This document shows positions 48,972-64,000 of a DNA stretch of 64,000 nucleotides, in pieces (position 1 is the first letter of the stretch; each line of letters starts with the position of its first letter). Under the pieces are notes generated by a model, which saw only the letters and a program-made list of their open reading frames with translations, was not told where the DNA came from and made no database searches. Position numbers and translations under genes: made by a program. Source of the stretch: Plumapathes pennacea (taxonomy: Eukaryota; Cnidaria; Anthozoa; Antipatharia; Myriopathidae); the NCBI GenBank assembly GCA_964036295.1, contig OZ038472.1, positions 10,722,068 to 10,786,067 of the forward strand. The letters run 5' to 3'.

Positions 48972-49601
48972 TTAAACTGAAACGCGCCTTGACTCGTATT
49001 GAATACTAAACTATTACATTACAAAACATCAGGGGAATACAGCACCTGCCTCTGTAGCTTTGAAAGATCCTCACTATTTGCAAACATGGCCTAACAGCAG
49101 TTGCTTGCGAGGTAACCGAGACTCCCAGCGGAGCAATTATGGCGGGAAATTGAACGCGGCGGTTCGTTTTGAAGACGAAAATGTCTTGTTGTTTTTTTTT
49201 TTTCACTTTTACAGTTTGGGTAATCAATTGGAACTACGGCACAGAAAACAAACAGTTTAGATTAAAGTTGAAGGATGACTCAAGCATTATCTGCTGACAA
49301 TAAACAGATAAGGTGAAAAAGAAAACAATCATGCTCAGGTGGTCTTCTTACAGTGTCGAGCAAAGTTTACCGGGAGATAAGAAAATAGAAAGGGAGATAA
49401 AGGGTTGCTCTTGAGTGTTCGGGTTTCCGGTCCCCCACACTTTGTTTGTATCAGCTTGTTGAATTTTGCATTAGATTTAAACGGCCCGTTTTACGAGCGC
49501 ACTAAGAAAACGCCGAGAAAGGTACGGAGACGAGAGAAAGGCAATATAAACGATTTAGGCCCCGCCCACAAAAATGCATTCCCTTTTATGCCGCGTTAAT
49601 T

Positions 49602-50866
49602 GCTTTCCGTCGTCCACACTAAAATGATGACTCGAAAACGGAGGTTTTCAAAGGGTGTTACTAAAACACGAAACAACAAACAGCGAAACAGGTAATTATA
49701 AACTAAATTGATAACAACTAATACCGATTATTACAGGGAAACAACGAATTCTTAACTAAAAATTTCTGCAATAACTTCCTATATGTAAAGGATGATTATT
49801 GACCTATTGCTCAAATAAACAAGCCCGCATGTTGCGTCAAGTTGCATCAATCTGTGTTTGAACACCGGTATTTCCGGAGTGTTGTAACGCACTGTTTTTT
49901 TTTATAGTAACAGCATCAAAGAACAGATTTCCAATCACACAGACTGAATACTCTAATGATAAAATGGCTCCAGAGAAACTCGATTCAGCCCCCCACAATT
50001 CCAAACCCCCTCCCCCTCTCAAACACACACACACAATGCAACCCTGTTTGCTGTTTTTTTGCTTAGTGATTTTATTGCTTGTCCACCTCTACAGCAAGGC
50101 AATGCATAACGAAAAAAAAAATGTCCGAAACGGTCGACTCAACAGGAGACTACATACCAAACTTACGAAACAGAAACGGCTGTAACATTTTCCTATTTGT
50201 GACAGACAAATCCAATACAAAATGAATTAGGTATTGCTGTATGACGAGTTAAATCCATCTGGGATCTTATCATGAAACTAAGGGATTTGATCATTCTTCA
50301 CGGCGTACGGAAAATGCTAGCCCACGGAACCGCAACCGTTGGTGATAATTAAACTCTGTTTTTCAGATAGTGTCACTGTGGGGCGTGATGGTATGATCCC
50401 ACTTGGAAATTACTCAATTAAATATAGTCCCCTCATTCTAGTATTTTTCGTCAAAAGTTTTCGCTATTTTACCATTAGAGTATTCAGTGTGTGCGTGATT
50501 GGAAATCTGTTCTTTGATGCTGTTTATACTATAAAAAAATAGTGCGTAACAACACTCCGGAAATACCGGAAATACTGGCGCTCAAAGACATATTGACAAC
50601 GGGCTTGTTTATTTGAACAATAGGTTCAATAATCATCCTTCATATATAGGTATTAGTTATTGCAGTAAATTTTAGTTAAGAATTCGTTGTTTCCCTGTAA
50701 TAATCGGTATTAGTTATTACCGTTAATTTTGTTAATAATAAGCTGTTCCGCTGTTTCGTGTTTTAGTAACACCCGTTTTCAAAAGCGGTTCACGAAGTGG
50801 AGTCTTTCAAAAACGAATGTGCTTTCAAATGAAAACGAAATAGTGTGGACGGGCGCCTCGGAAACA
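49602..50866. mobile_element. Older gaaaacg-type MITE split by a 1.1-kb insertion
   Basis: The left part (49602-49652, cgtccacactaaaatgatga) and right part (50775-50866, ending gtgtggacgggcgc) together match the element at 38051-38276. The join is exactly the 9-bp duplication of the inserted element. Confidence 0.75.
49653..50774. mobile_element. 1.1-kb Mutator-type foldback element
   Basis: Long terminal inverted repeats of about 300 bp begin GGGTGTTACTAAAACACGAA. Exact 9-bp duplications GTTTTCAAA lie at 49644-49652 and 50775-50783. No transposase ORF is present, so it is non-autonomous. The centre (about 49970-50470) is unique sequence. Confidence 0.85.
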
Positions 50867-51049
50867 ACGAAGGATTAGTACTGGTATAGCAATCTGAAAT
50901 GTCGCCATTTTTTGTCCAGCTGGACATTTCCCCGGGCATTCCAGCCCAGACTACAATGTCCGGCCGAAAATTACAGTCTAAGGCCAAAGTGTCTTCGCTG
51001 GTCTGAGATGTCCCCGGTTCGGATTTAAGGTGTTTTTACAGGAGAATCC

Positions 51050-51577
51050 CACTATCTCGAACTCTCAAGGGAAGCAAGAAATATTTCGAGATAGTGGTAA
51101 ATCGAGATAGCGGGCACTATAAAGGCATTTTTCGGATCATTATCGCTAACTGGTCACAGAACCTTATATAAGAAACAGAGCAACATATATAAAAACAGCC
51201 TGTATGTAAGAATGTCATTTTATATAAGCACTCCTAACACTGGGCGGAACGATTTAAATCTAGAAATGAACGTTACTCTAAATGATGCTCATAAGAAAGC
51301 CAATTTTCAAATGGTGCTTAAAATCCAAATCTGCTTATACAGTGCCACGTAAATGCAGGGCACTCTTTTATCGCTACTGCTTAAATCACGACCTTCCTAA
51401 ATCGCAATCTCTTAAAAAGTCATTGCGTAAAAAGTCGATGCTTTAAAACGCCATCTCTTAAAACGACATCTCTTAAATCGCCACATCTTAAATCGCCACT
51501 TCTTAAAACTAAATTCATTTTGAAGGGAAATTGGATTCTGTTCGAGATAACCGAGTTCGAGGTAGTGAGGTTCCATT
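51050..51577. repeat. Decayed Tigger-like element with a minisatellite inside
   Basis: The left end near 51050 (cccactatctcgaactctca) and right end near 51577 (gagttcgaggtagtgaggtt) look like opposite ends of one TA-type element of the same family as 33914. Confidence 0.5.
51405..51510. repeat. 15-bp minisatellite
   Basis: Six or seven degenerate copies of a unit like cgccatctcttaaaa, with variants such as cgacatctcttaaat. Confidence 0.8.
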
Positions 51578-52137
51578 GTTGTTAACAGGGGCTTCAGCGA
51601 AAAAAGGAGACCGACATACACAACCGAAGGCATTATAACTCTTCATATGTTTGTTTAAAGTCAATCTTCGCTCTCCGTAAAATGGGTCTTTTAGCTTTGC
51701 ATTTTGATTTCTGTGCAAAAGTGTCCCAGTCTTTTCAATGGCTGTTGCTTTGGAGATTGGTTCATGAAAACATAGTGCCAGAGTTGTTTGTTCAGGGGCA
51801 ACAGCTAAACAAAGGCTGTCATGTTACGAATCAACAACAGTGAGAAGCCAAGGTTTTCATCTCTTGGATTCGCTTTCTTTTCAGCTTTGTCTTTGTATAA
51901 GCACATGAGAAGATTTATAACTTCGGTTTTGTTCAGCTGAGTCTGGGAGGTATCTTGAAATTTTAACATGATATATTTTGCACAAAGCCATTTCCTTCCG
52001 GAAAACATCTTTTACCGGGTGACACCAATTTCGACTTCTGACAGGGTGTCGGGTTAAGCAAACATGGCGTTATCGAGGAATCAGTTTTAAAAATAACCAA
52101 ATCGTAGAGCAGAAAACCGTTTTAATCCTTCGGCATA

Positions 52138-52310
52138 TAGTGAACTCTCTCTAAGGCGGCCACCCTCGCGACCAGCATTCAGTGTCCGCCTTAGAAAGGT
52201 GTCCGCTTTAGAGAGAGTTCAGTTACAGAGAAACAAGTTCAAATTGGTAAAGACCAAACCTGCATGCTGTCCACCTTAGAAATGGTGTTCGCTTTACAGA
52301 GAGTGGACTG
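52138..52310. mobile_element. Tigger/pogo-like MITE
   Basis: TA on both sides (52136-52137 and 52311-52312). The ends are tagtgaactctctctaaggc and agagagtggactg. It is closely related to 36517-36685. Confidence 0.75.
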
Positions 52311-55304
52311 TATACATTTCGAAACTCACGAACTAAAATATACAGAGAAGATGAGTTATAAACTTGACAGTAAAGTTTGCACAGCCACCGCGACCATGGA
52401 GTATGGCAGTGAAATTGTGCTTGGCTGGGGGCCAAGATTGCCATCATATAAACAATCGTTTAATTATCACACCACACGGCGCATCCACATTTGAGACCGC
52501 AAAATTAAACAGGGGGAGGGGTTTTGTTGTATTGGAGTTTCCTGCAATTTTAATATAGCGTGAGGTCTGTGTGAAGTTTGTCGCGTGATTTGCCTCAAGC
52601 CTGGTTTTTGTTTTCCAAAGAGCACGCCATTGTTTTGATTTGATGATTTCTGTATTCCAATTATATTATTTATGATCACATTGTGGTATCAGTTCGAGTG
52701 GTGAGTTTGGATAAACTCGTGTGGTCCAAAGTCCTCGCAAATCCGCAGAATCTTGGAGAGGATCTTCTAAACGACGAAACTATGCAGCTTAAAGTTGGCG
52801 TGATGCTCACGGAGAGAATCGTAACTCCAGGTCAACGTTTAAAAATACAACGAAAAGAATAACAGCGGCGTATATTGAGCTAAATGCCAACTAAATGTAC
52901 AAACGGCCCCCCAAATACTCTAAAACAAGTGATTCTGGTCCGGCGTCGTCCGCCGCTTCTCCTTATATCCCTACTCAATCTAAACGGACATTCTGGCAAA
53001 GGTAACAGTGTTAAAGATTACCTTGTAAATCAGGGGGAACAGTAGATCACTCTGTGACGACCTGTGCGTGGAAACGTCCGACTCCGCAATAAAATCTCTG
53101 GTAAGCCGCACCACCATCAAAAACCCCACAATGCACTGCTTGCCTCTCTACGACGCATTGTCAGCGTCCGAATAGTCTCCGATCTGATTCCGAAGGCTCT
53201 TCAAGAGGACTGATAAGCAGTGCCCTTCACAGACTGGGCAGGAGGGATGTGATGGGAAGCAGTTACCCAAAAGCCCGGTTAGTCCATTTTTGCACTTTAA
53301 GAAAAAAGAAAGATCAAAATCAATAGTGTACGGAACAGTTGATGTTTTTATTCAAAAGAATGGAAATGCTGTTGGAGGCCAGAGAACCTCCAGGGAAAAT
53401 ATAAACTTGCGCCTTAGGCACTTAGGCTTTCAATCAAGAGTAAGCAAAGTGGGACGTAAGACGTCCAGTGCCCCGGGGGGGGGGGGGGGGGGTGGGGATT
53501 GTTGGGGCAGGAACCAAAACCTGCCCTTCGTCTCTGGGCATGCGCTGTAACTAGCCTGCCTACAGGTTCTCAGTTTGGCGTTTCTGGCGTTTTGGGTTTC
53601 TTTTGGCGCGGACAAGCTGGGGCGAGTGGCGCTGTGACGTGATCAGTACTGCACGTGTACCCACGATACCTAGTCGGCCGGGACGCACCACAGGAAACCC
53701 ATGAGTTACTTTAAGCACAACAGCACTTAGCCGATGACACATATACGACCACAAATAATACAACACAACAAAAAAACCTACGACAGTTTGAATTGGAATC
53801 TGTATCTGTTTACAGATGGGCCAGGCCTTGGGTCTGAGGGTAGCTGACCCGGCGTGTAAAATTTCCCGCGGGACGACGCAATGGCATGCAAGGCAAGGCA
53901 ATGCATTGTGTCGTCCGAGTAATATAAAAGTAAGATACTCACACATACGTACGACAACAGTTTTGATTTCCGCGCGTTTCCGAAAGAGCAATTATTAAAT
54001 CAAACCAAAATTGCACGTTTAAAATGCAATGAAAATATATTAACATCAGATCTACTGTACATTCGGCATCTGAATATATGAACTTTTACAATGAAACGTG
54101 ACTAGTATGTGTATGTACCTTGTAACGCGACAATGATTCTTAGAGAGGCACGCGCGAACCTTTATTGAGAATCTGTGCCATTCGCATATTTCAAACTGCA
54201 TAAACACTGAGTAAGAGTAGTATATATTTTTTCACACTACGATAATCTCACCGCTTAGTTTGTGTCGGCAGTGTTAACTGTTAGCCTACCCGCAATAATA
54301 TAGACGGGCGGATTTTCGGATTTCGGATCCTTTTTTGGCAGTCCGCAATCCAGTTTGCAATCAGAAATCGCAGAAGGGGCACTGAGGTCAATGTGTGCGC
54401 GCAGTAAAGTGGGGTGACAAATAAGATCGATCATTGAGTAAGTCTATCTGCATAAGTTAATAACTGGTCAAGGTACAGCGAGGGATTTGCATAGGGGTGT
54501 GAAATGCGAGCGGTATTGAAGGTTCAGAGTTGTTTGGGGACAGTTTAATGATATGGAACGATCTAGTCCTGAAATATTCAAAGAAGCCCAATCATATCGT
54601 ATAAAAAATTGAAAATCAGAAAGTACATTCTCCATCAGAAAGAACCTACTGTCAAACCGATTAGTTAACTATGCAACAAATTAAATCACATCTAAAAATC
54701 CGATATGTATAATATCAGCACTCTACGTACATGTTATTTAGTATTTTGTTCGCTGTAAACATGGGCCCTCCCCTTAATGAGGTTTCCTAAGAGTTCCTGC
54801 TCTTGGGGGTTCTCAGCTAAGTTTTATACAGGGAGGCTGCGCCTCGAGGTCCAAACCCTTATCATATACCATTTTTATGAAAGAAAAGGTTACCCTTTCA
54901 CATACCTTTCTCAAAGAATGATACACCTTTTATATACCCGCCCTTTTCATGGAACTATTGCGATTTTTTGGAGTAAGATCGTTTTAACGACCTCATGAAA
55001 GTCGATATATTTTTGCCTATTTATTTACCTCCATCCTGAAAAAACTTATGGCTCCTTTCATACACCTCTAGCCTAAAAATGGCACCCCTTTTTCCGCATA
55101 CTTCCAGCCTGAATTTCGGGGTACGACTCAGGCTACCCAAGGCTAGTATACGCCCAATTTCAGTTCAATTTTAATTTCAACTGTGGCACTAGAACTGTAC
55201 AAATTTATTCGGATACGTGGACGCATCGCAAAAACTACCAGCAGCTGCTCAAATAGTCATTGTGACTGCAGGCTCCGCTTGGGCGAGCGATGTGCACTGA
55301 TTTT

Positions 55305-55438
55305 TAGGCCCCGTTCATCAGTCCGTTTTTCGTTTGAAAACGCATACTTTATTTATGCGTTCTTGCCTTCCGTCAAAAAGACTACGACTTGAAAATGGAG
55401 GCTTTTTAAAAATGCATTAGTGTGGAGGTAGCCTCAGG
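55305..55438. mobile_element. Partial gaaaacg-type MITE
   Basis: Begins near taggccccgttcatc, contains gaaaacgcatactttattta and ends gtgtggaggtagcct. It is shorter than the 38051 copy, with an internal deletion. Confidence 0.65.
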
Positions 55439-57601
55439 GAGATCAAAACACGACGATTTAACAATGTTAATTTATTTTATGCAAACAAAGCCTTTGCGGA
55501 ATCAAATCATTTGTCCCTCATTTTAATGCTTAACTAAATTGTAATTTAATAGTTCCGTCACGCTGCTAGCTGTAATAGACTACAGTGCCCAGCTTAATAT
55601 ACACCGGGACCACAGCGGGCCCAGCTCCGAATTTTACCAAGGTACGTATAATACGCGAAACTTTCCATGCAAAAATAGTCGCAGCCTTTTCACCCAATTG
55701 TAAATATGGCCTTGATAATTCATAAAGGCGCCCGACGTAAGAAATCTGAGAATCTAGCCGACTCGAGGCAGACACTATTTGAACGGGGACCGACTTGAAG
55801 GAGAAAGGTGGCCTGAAATTGACGGACAAAACCTGCCCCTGTACATGTAAATTGTGTGCTGTGTACGGCGCGTTGCACTACTTGGTTATACACTCGTGGA
55901 CATTGTACTGTAGACACACACTGGGCCCGATTGGGATTTCAAGGCATGAAAGAAATGTTGTAGAAAATCTTAACGCGAAATGTAATCTCGTCAAGAGATG
56001 GATGCGTCATATATGGGAACACAGGTTTGACTTGAAAGGGTGACAATCAGTGGAAACTCACTTGAGGCTTGCTTATTGCCATGGCGCGTAACTAATTGTG
56101 GTTTAGCATGCGTGGGAAAAGCGGACAGCCAAAACACTGATGAATTTTTAGGAGATTCGATCGAATTTTCAAAAAACCGACTGTAAGCAATGTTTAATAT
56201 CAGAGAAATGCAAAGAAATGGATGGGCCACTGCACAAGCCATAAGCGCAGAGCATTTTCTTTAGATTGTTAAATTGCCGGTCTGCTTTATGTTTCATTAG
56301 TTGTAAACACATATCTTGGGGTGCAATCAATCCCTGGAGATTCAGAACACAAAGACATACACCTCCAGCGTATATACCCGAAAAAACCACTAACCCTTTG
56401 CTTGATTATCAATGATCATTGACATGAACGTCCAATTATCACTTTCCTTCGTTTAGAAATTGAAAGAACCAGACTTATAAAATCGTTTGAAAGAGACAGT
56501 CTTTCTTCACAATCTGAAAATCGTTGCGTTACGCCTCCGTCACTATAATTCCTAACGACATGGTAATTGTTTATACCACTAATAAACACATAGGCTTTTC
56601 ATCGCTCAAATAACTTCGCCGATTAGACGACGTAAATGTCGCTCCGCGGCATATGACGAAGCCAATCCTGACGAATTTAATGCTAGAGAAATTAAAATCA
56701 GCGGTTTGTGCGACGAACCAGGCCTAACAGGAACGCTGTAAAACCATCTAAAGTCAACGAACTAAAAGCAGAACAAATAGGAAAAGGCGGAAACGGATGT
56801 TAAGATGTGTGAAAATCATAGTTTCTATAAACTGGGGTTTCTATAAACTGGGAATTAGAAGTCTGCCATGAAGGCGATTGTGTCTCCGGATGATCTGGCA
56901 AACAGATATAGTTCACGATAGCGGAAATTACACGATTGCTGATTCAACAACTTGCGCACCAGCTTATATATTAAGAAGGACAGGAAATCGAAAGTTTGTG
57001 GAACTGCAGGCTTTGCATAATTTTCAGCTGATGGGCCGTGTATACGTATACCGTAAATGCTCAAATATAAAGCCCCCTCTCCAAGGGCAATTTCTGAAAT
57101 AGGCCTTCCCCCCTCCCCCCTCCCCCCATTTTTATTCTGTCAACTTTGAGCACTAAAATTAGTAAAGAGGCAAAACAAATGAGGCGGTGATATATTTATA
57201 AACTTTGCATTTCCCACATCTAACTTCATATACAGTAGTATTTTGTTGACCAAAATACCAAGACAATACCTCTTGACAATACCTTTTGTTGTCATCTCAT
57301 CTCATCTCAGCCCCCCCCCCCCCTCTACAAGGCCAATTTTTAAATTAGCTCCCCCCCTCCCCCAAAGTGTAAGCCCCGAATTATCCCAAGCGATCAGTTT
57401 AAGCTGTTACTACGATAACCCCTCCCCTACGCCCGGGCAAGAAAGCAGGCAATATGACCCCTGTCTCACTCTTATGCTCATGGCTACAATACTACGTGCT
57501 TTAAAAATAGAAAGGGTTGTAATGCTTTTTATGATTTTTGTTTCTTGCTCCAAATTTAACGCAGCATGACGCAACAGTTGAGCGGCCACTACGTACGGTT
57601 T

Positions 57602-57630
57602 GGGGGGGGGGGGGGGGGGGGGCGGGGGGG
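57602..57630. repeat. Poly-G tract
   Basis: A run of 21 G, one C and seven more G. A second poly-G tract lies at about 53477-53493 and a poly-C tract at about 57310-57322. Such tracts can form quadruplex structures, and their lengths are often uncertain in assemblies. Confidence 0.9.
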
Positions 57631-57956
57631 CTACCACTATGCTTTGCGATGGTAGGAATTTGCAAAGAAATATGGAGATGGTTGGGTGATCGCTAAACGA
57701 CGTGTCATATTGGGAGTAGTTTAGTTCAGTTTATGAATTCGCCACAACATATTAGACATATGGTGACAGGAGAAAGGAACACGACTTTCGTCCTAATTGA
57801 CACCTGACCTCTGGAGTAAAAAAATATTTAGGCCATAAGGGAGAGCAGCTATTTAAACTAGACTGGCGTTGCCAGTGAGCTCGCGGCGTTATTTGGGTCG
57901 AGAGCAGAATAAACTAAAATGGAAAGCAAGGACAAGAGCGGAACTTCCGGGAGACT

Positions 57957-58120
57957 TCCAGTTTCTCACGAGAAATATATCACACAGTATAGAGAACTTG
58001 GCTTTTGACACCTTGCTTAAATAAAACCTGATTAAACTATAAATTTATCATTACAACACTCATACACTTGGTTCTTAAAGGTTGAGCGACTCTGCATTTT
58101 GAGCCTAGAAGCGAAACGGT
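57957..58120. mobile_element. TTAA MITE, copy E (degenerate)
   Basis: The body matches copies A to C (gagaaatatatcacacagtat, ttgagcctagaagcgaaacgg). The terminal motifs are damaged. Confidence 0.55.
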
Positions 58121-58610
58121 TACCCACCGAGTAAATCTGAGTAATGCGTGACTTGTCTTTTTATGAATCGATTTTGACAGTTTGACTTCAAACACGTAAT
58201 TCTAATCAGAGGCCACGATTAATCCAGCCTTCGCTTCAATACTAGTCTGTCTTGTTTTTTAACTGAATGCGTTTCACTTCTATCAGGCTTTCGAGTATTC
58301 GTGCTTTGTAACAAATATACAATTGAAAGCGAGGAATGTAACACGAGCCCAATACGAGACATGTTTAAAATATTATTGCAGTTTTGTTTACAGTGTGTTC
58401 AGTCCATTTGTGACTGCAAACTCAATTATCAGGACTATTTCGGTGTATTTTTCATTTCTGGTATACAATGACCGTTGCGAAAGAAAGGCTACATGATCGA
58501 ATGAAAGAAACATTTCAACAGGCAATGTGCGATAAGCAGGAGAGTGTTTACGAGGCAACAGATGTCATGGACAGAGTAAAGCATAAATCGACATTGTTTT
58601 GCGGCTAAAG

Positions 58611-59003
58611 CTCATCGTAGCTTTGGTTTCCGTTTTCGGCCTGTTTTCTTCCCAGAAGTATTTCGTGTCGCCACAGAAAGTTTCGTCGGGACTAAATATT
58701 TAGCGGCGACAGAGATATTTGCAATCCCCCAGCGGTATCCATCAAACATCTGTTTACGGCTATTCTCGAAGCTTCCGCGGTGAACTAAAGAACGCAAGCC
58801 AAAATCGTTCCCTAACATCCACTTTATCAGTGCGTGTTCCACAAAGCCAAACGGAGTTGAGTTTGGATTAAATGCAGTTAACTTTTACACACATTAGTAC
58901 CGAGCAATTCACTGGCCACACTCGAGTTGTTTAACGAAGTCAATTACGTCATTACATATCACGTGATAATCTGAACCAATAACCGTGTGCAGATTCGTAA
59001 CCC
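58611..59003. repeat. Dispersed repeat, copy 2, upstream of the plus-strand transporter
   Basis: Same orientation and order as 30412-30787. It ends about 130 bp before the first start-like ATG of the transporter gene and includes cacgtgataat and acgtcatt motifs that could act as a promoter. The regulatory role is inferred. Confidence 0.75.
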
Positions 59004-59121
59004 AGAAAACTAACATGACGAAAAAGACACGCCGTGTGATTTTAAGCTCGACGGGCCACGCCCGCGAGCAAAAATCAATCAATTAATTAAGAAAACAACA
59101 CCTTTTGTTTTATGCACTTAG

Positions 59122-59449
59122 ATTTCCGCAATGGCTATCAACATAGTCGGTGTTGTGGCAGTCATTGTTTTTTATATCATCATTTGGTTTTGTTTCATGT
59201 ATACTTAGGTTTCCACAGTGGCCATCAACATAGTTTTCGGTTTTGTTTCATGCGGTATACTTAGATTTCCGCAATGGCTATCGACATAATCAGTGTTGTG
59301 GTAGTCATCGTTTTTTATATCATCATTTTGGTTTTGTTTCATGTACACTTAGGTTTCCGCAATGGCTATCGACATAATCGGTGTTGTGGTAGTCATCGTT
59401 TTTTATATCATCATTTTGGTTTTGTTTCATGTACACTTAGGTTTCCGCA
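59122..59449 (+). repeat. Tandem reiteration of the transporter first-exon start
   Basis: Units of about 88 bp contain cttag-gtttccgca-ATGGCTATC, about 20 in-frame codons of the first membrane helix, then tgtttcatgtacacttagg. ATG copies lie at 59131, 59274 and 59362, with a truncated unit (ATG changed to GTG, near 59219) after the first. The real exon starts with the next ATG at 59450. The upstream copies run out of frame after about 20 codons. Confidence 0.9.
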
Positions 59450-63786
<4,337 letters not shown>

Positions 63787-64000
63787 GTACAGTCCTGCAT
63801 GGAAGATTCCAGGAGTGATTGCACACATACGCACAGAAATTACCTCAAGATCCCCATATTAGATTTCCTTTGATAGCTACAATCATGGTCAAAAAGTCGT
63901 TGGGATGCTCCCCATACATACATTTGGAGCACAATGTAAATCAGTACAACCTATGGGAGTGATCTTATATTTCTTGTTTTCAGGTCCCTCCCCTTCCCCT
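63787..64000 (+). other. Start of transporter intron 6, running off the window
   Basis: Begins with donor GTACAG after the 63786 exon end. No further exon is seen before position 64000. Confidence 0.7.

Larger units (their letters stand above)
47772..59130. other. Repeat-rich interval between the head-to-head transporter genes
   Basis: About 11.4 kb with no convincing gene on either strand. It holds the MITEs listed separately, a 15-bp minisatellite, poly-G tracts, repeat copies shared with other parts of the window, and presumably the two promoters at its ends. The short ORFs here show no family signature. Confidence 0.6.

Noticed and set aside
53290..53550. Plus-strand ORF starting MHFKKKERSKSIVYG
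   Set aside because: Some protein-like composition at the start, but it runs into a poly-G tract and no homologous family or splice partner was seen.

Overview
The window is a piece of an animal nuclear genome, most likely an anthozoan cnidarian such as a stony coral. Genes have many short exons with GT-AG introns, the DNA is AT-rich and full of small transposons, and the conserved genes are animal housekeeping genes. The cnidarian assignment is inferred from protein character and element types; no search was run. Exon models were built by hand from splice signals, reading phase and known family alignments. In every complete spliced model the exon lengths sum to whole codons; one of these, the P2X7-like gene, still carries an in-frame stop near its start.

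Layout. (1) 1-9.7 kb: a young BEL/Pao LTR retrotransposon (52-6221, minus) with LTRs that read as identical. It is inserted inside an older open reading frame of an unrecognised, compact, intronless locus (1-51 plus 6222 to about 9600). That locus has convergent small ORFs, a membrane-anchored product and a Cys/His-repeat protein, and looks virus-like or transposon-like. (2) 11.19-11.87 kb: first exon of an ATP-grasp protein gene (minus). (3) 11.95-17.85 kb: two DNA transposons joined at one shared TTAA. The first (11955-14912) is Kolobok-like and carries a spliced THAP-domain gene and a convergent P2X7-ballast-domain-like gene. The second (14917-17848) is PIF/Harbinger-like and carries a SANT/Myb-like gene and a convergent DDE nuclease gene. 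(4) 18.99-20.68 kb: complete V-ATPase subunit G gene (plus). (5) 22.52-29.59 kb: complete ER mannosidase I gene MAN1B1 (minus, 7 exons) with a large intronic minisatellite. (6) 33.0-41.86 kb: complete FBXL6-like F-box/LRR gene (minus, 12 exons). (7) 42.39-47.77 kb (minus) and 59.45 kb to beyond the window end (plus): two head-to-head paralogues of the SLC5A7/CHT1 choline transporter, with about 11 kb of repeat-rich DNA between them.

The host genes do not form a common pathway. Two act in the secretory and endomembrane system (V-ATPase G, MAN1B1), one is a ubiquitin-ligase adaptor, and two are sodium-coupled choline-type transporters produced by local inverted duplication. The transposon landscape is the most unusual part: TTAA-targeting elements stacked on a palindromic site, a transposon carrying a P2X7-type domain, three very different foldback elements each with a perfect 9-bp target duplication, nested MITEs, filled and empty MITE sites in duplicated DNA, and a reiterated first-exon start in the plus-strand transporter gene.
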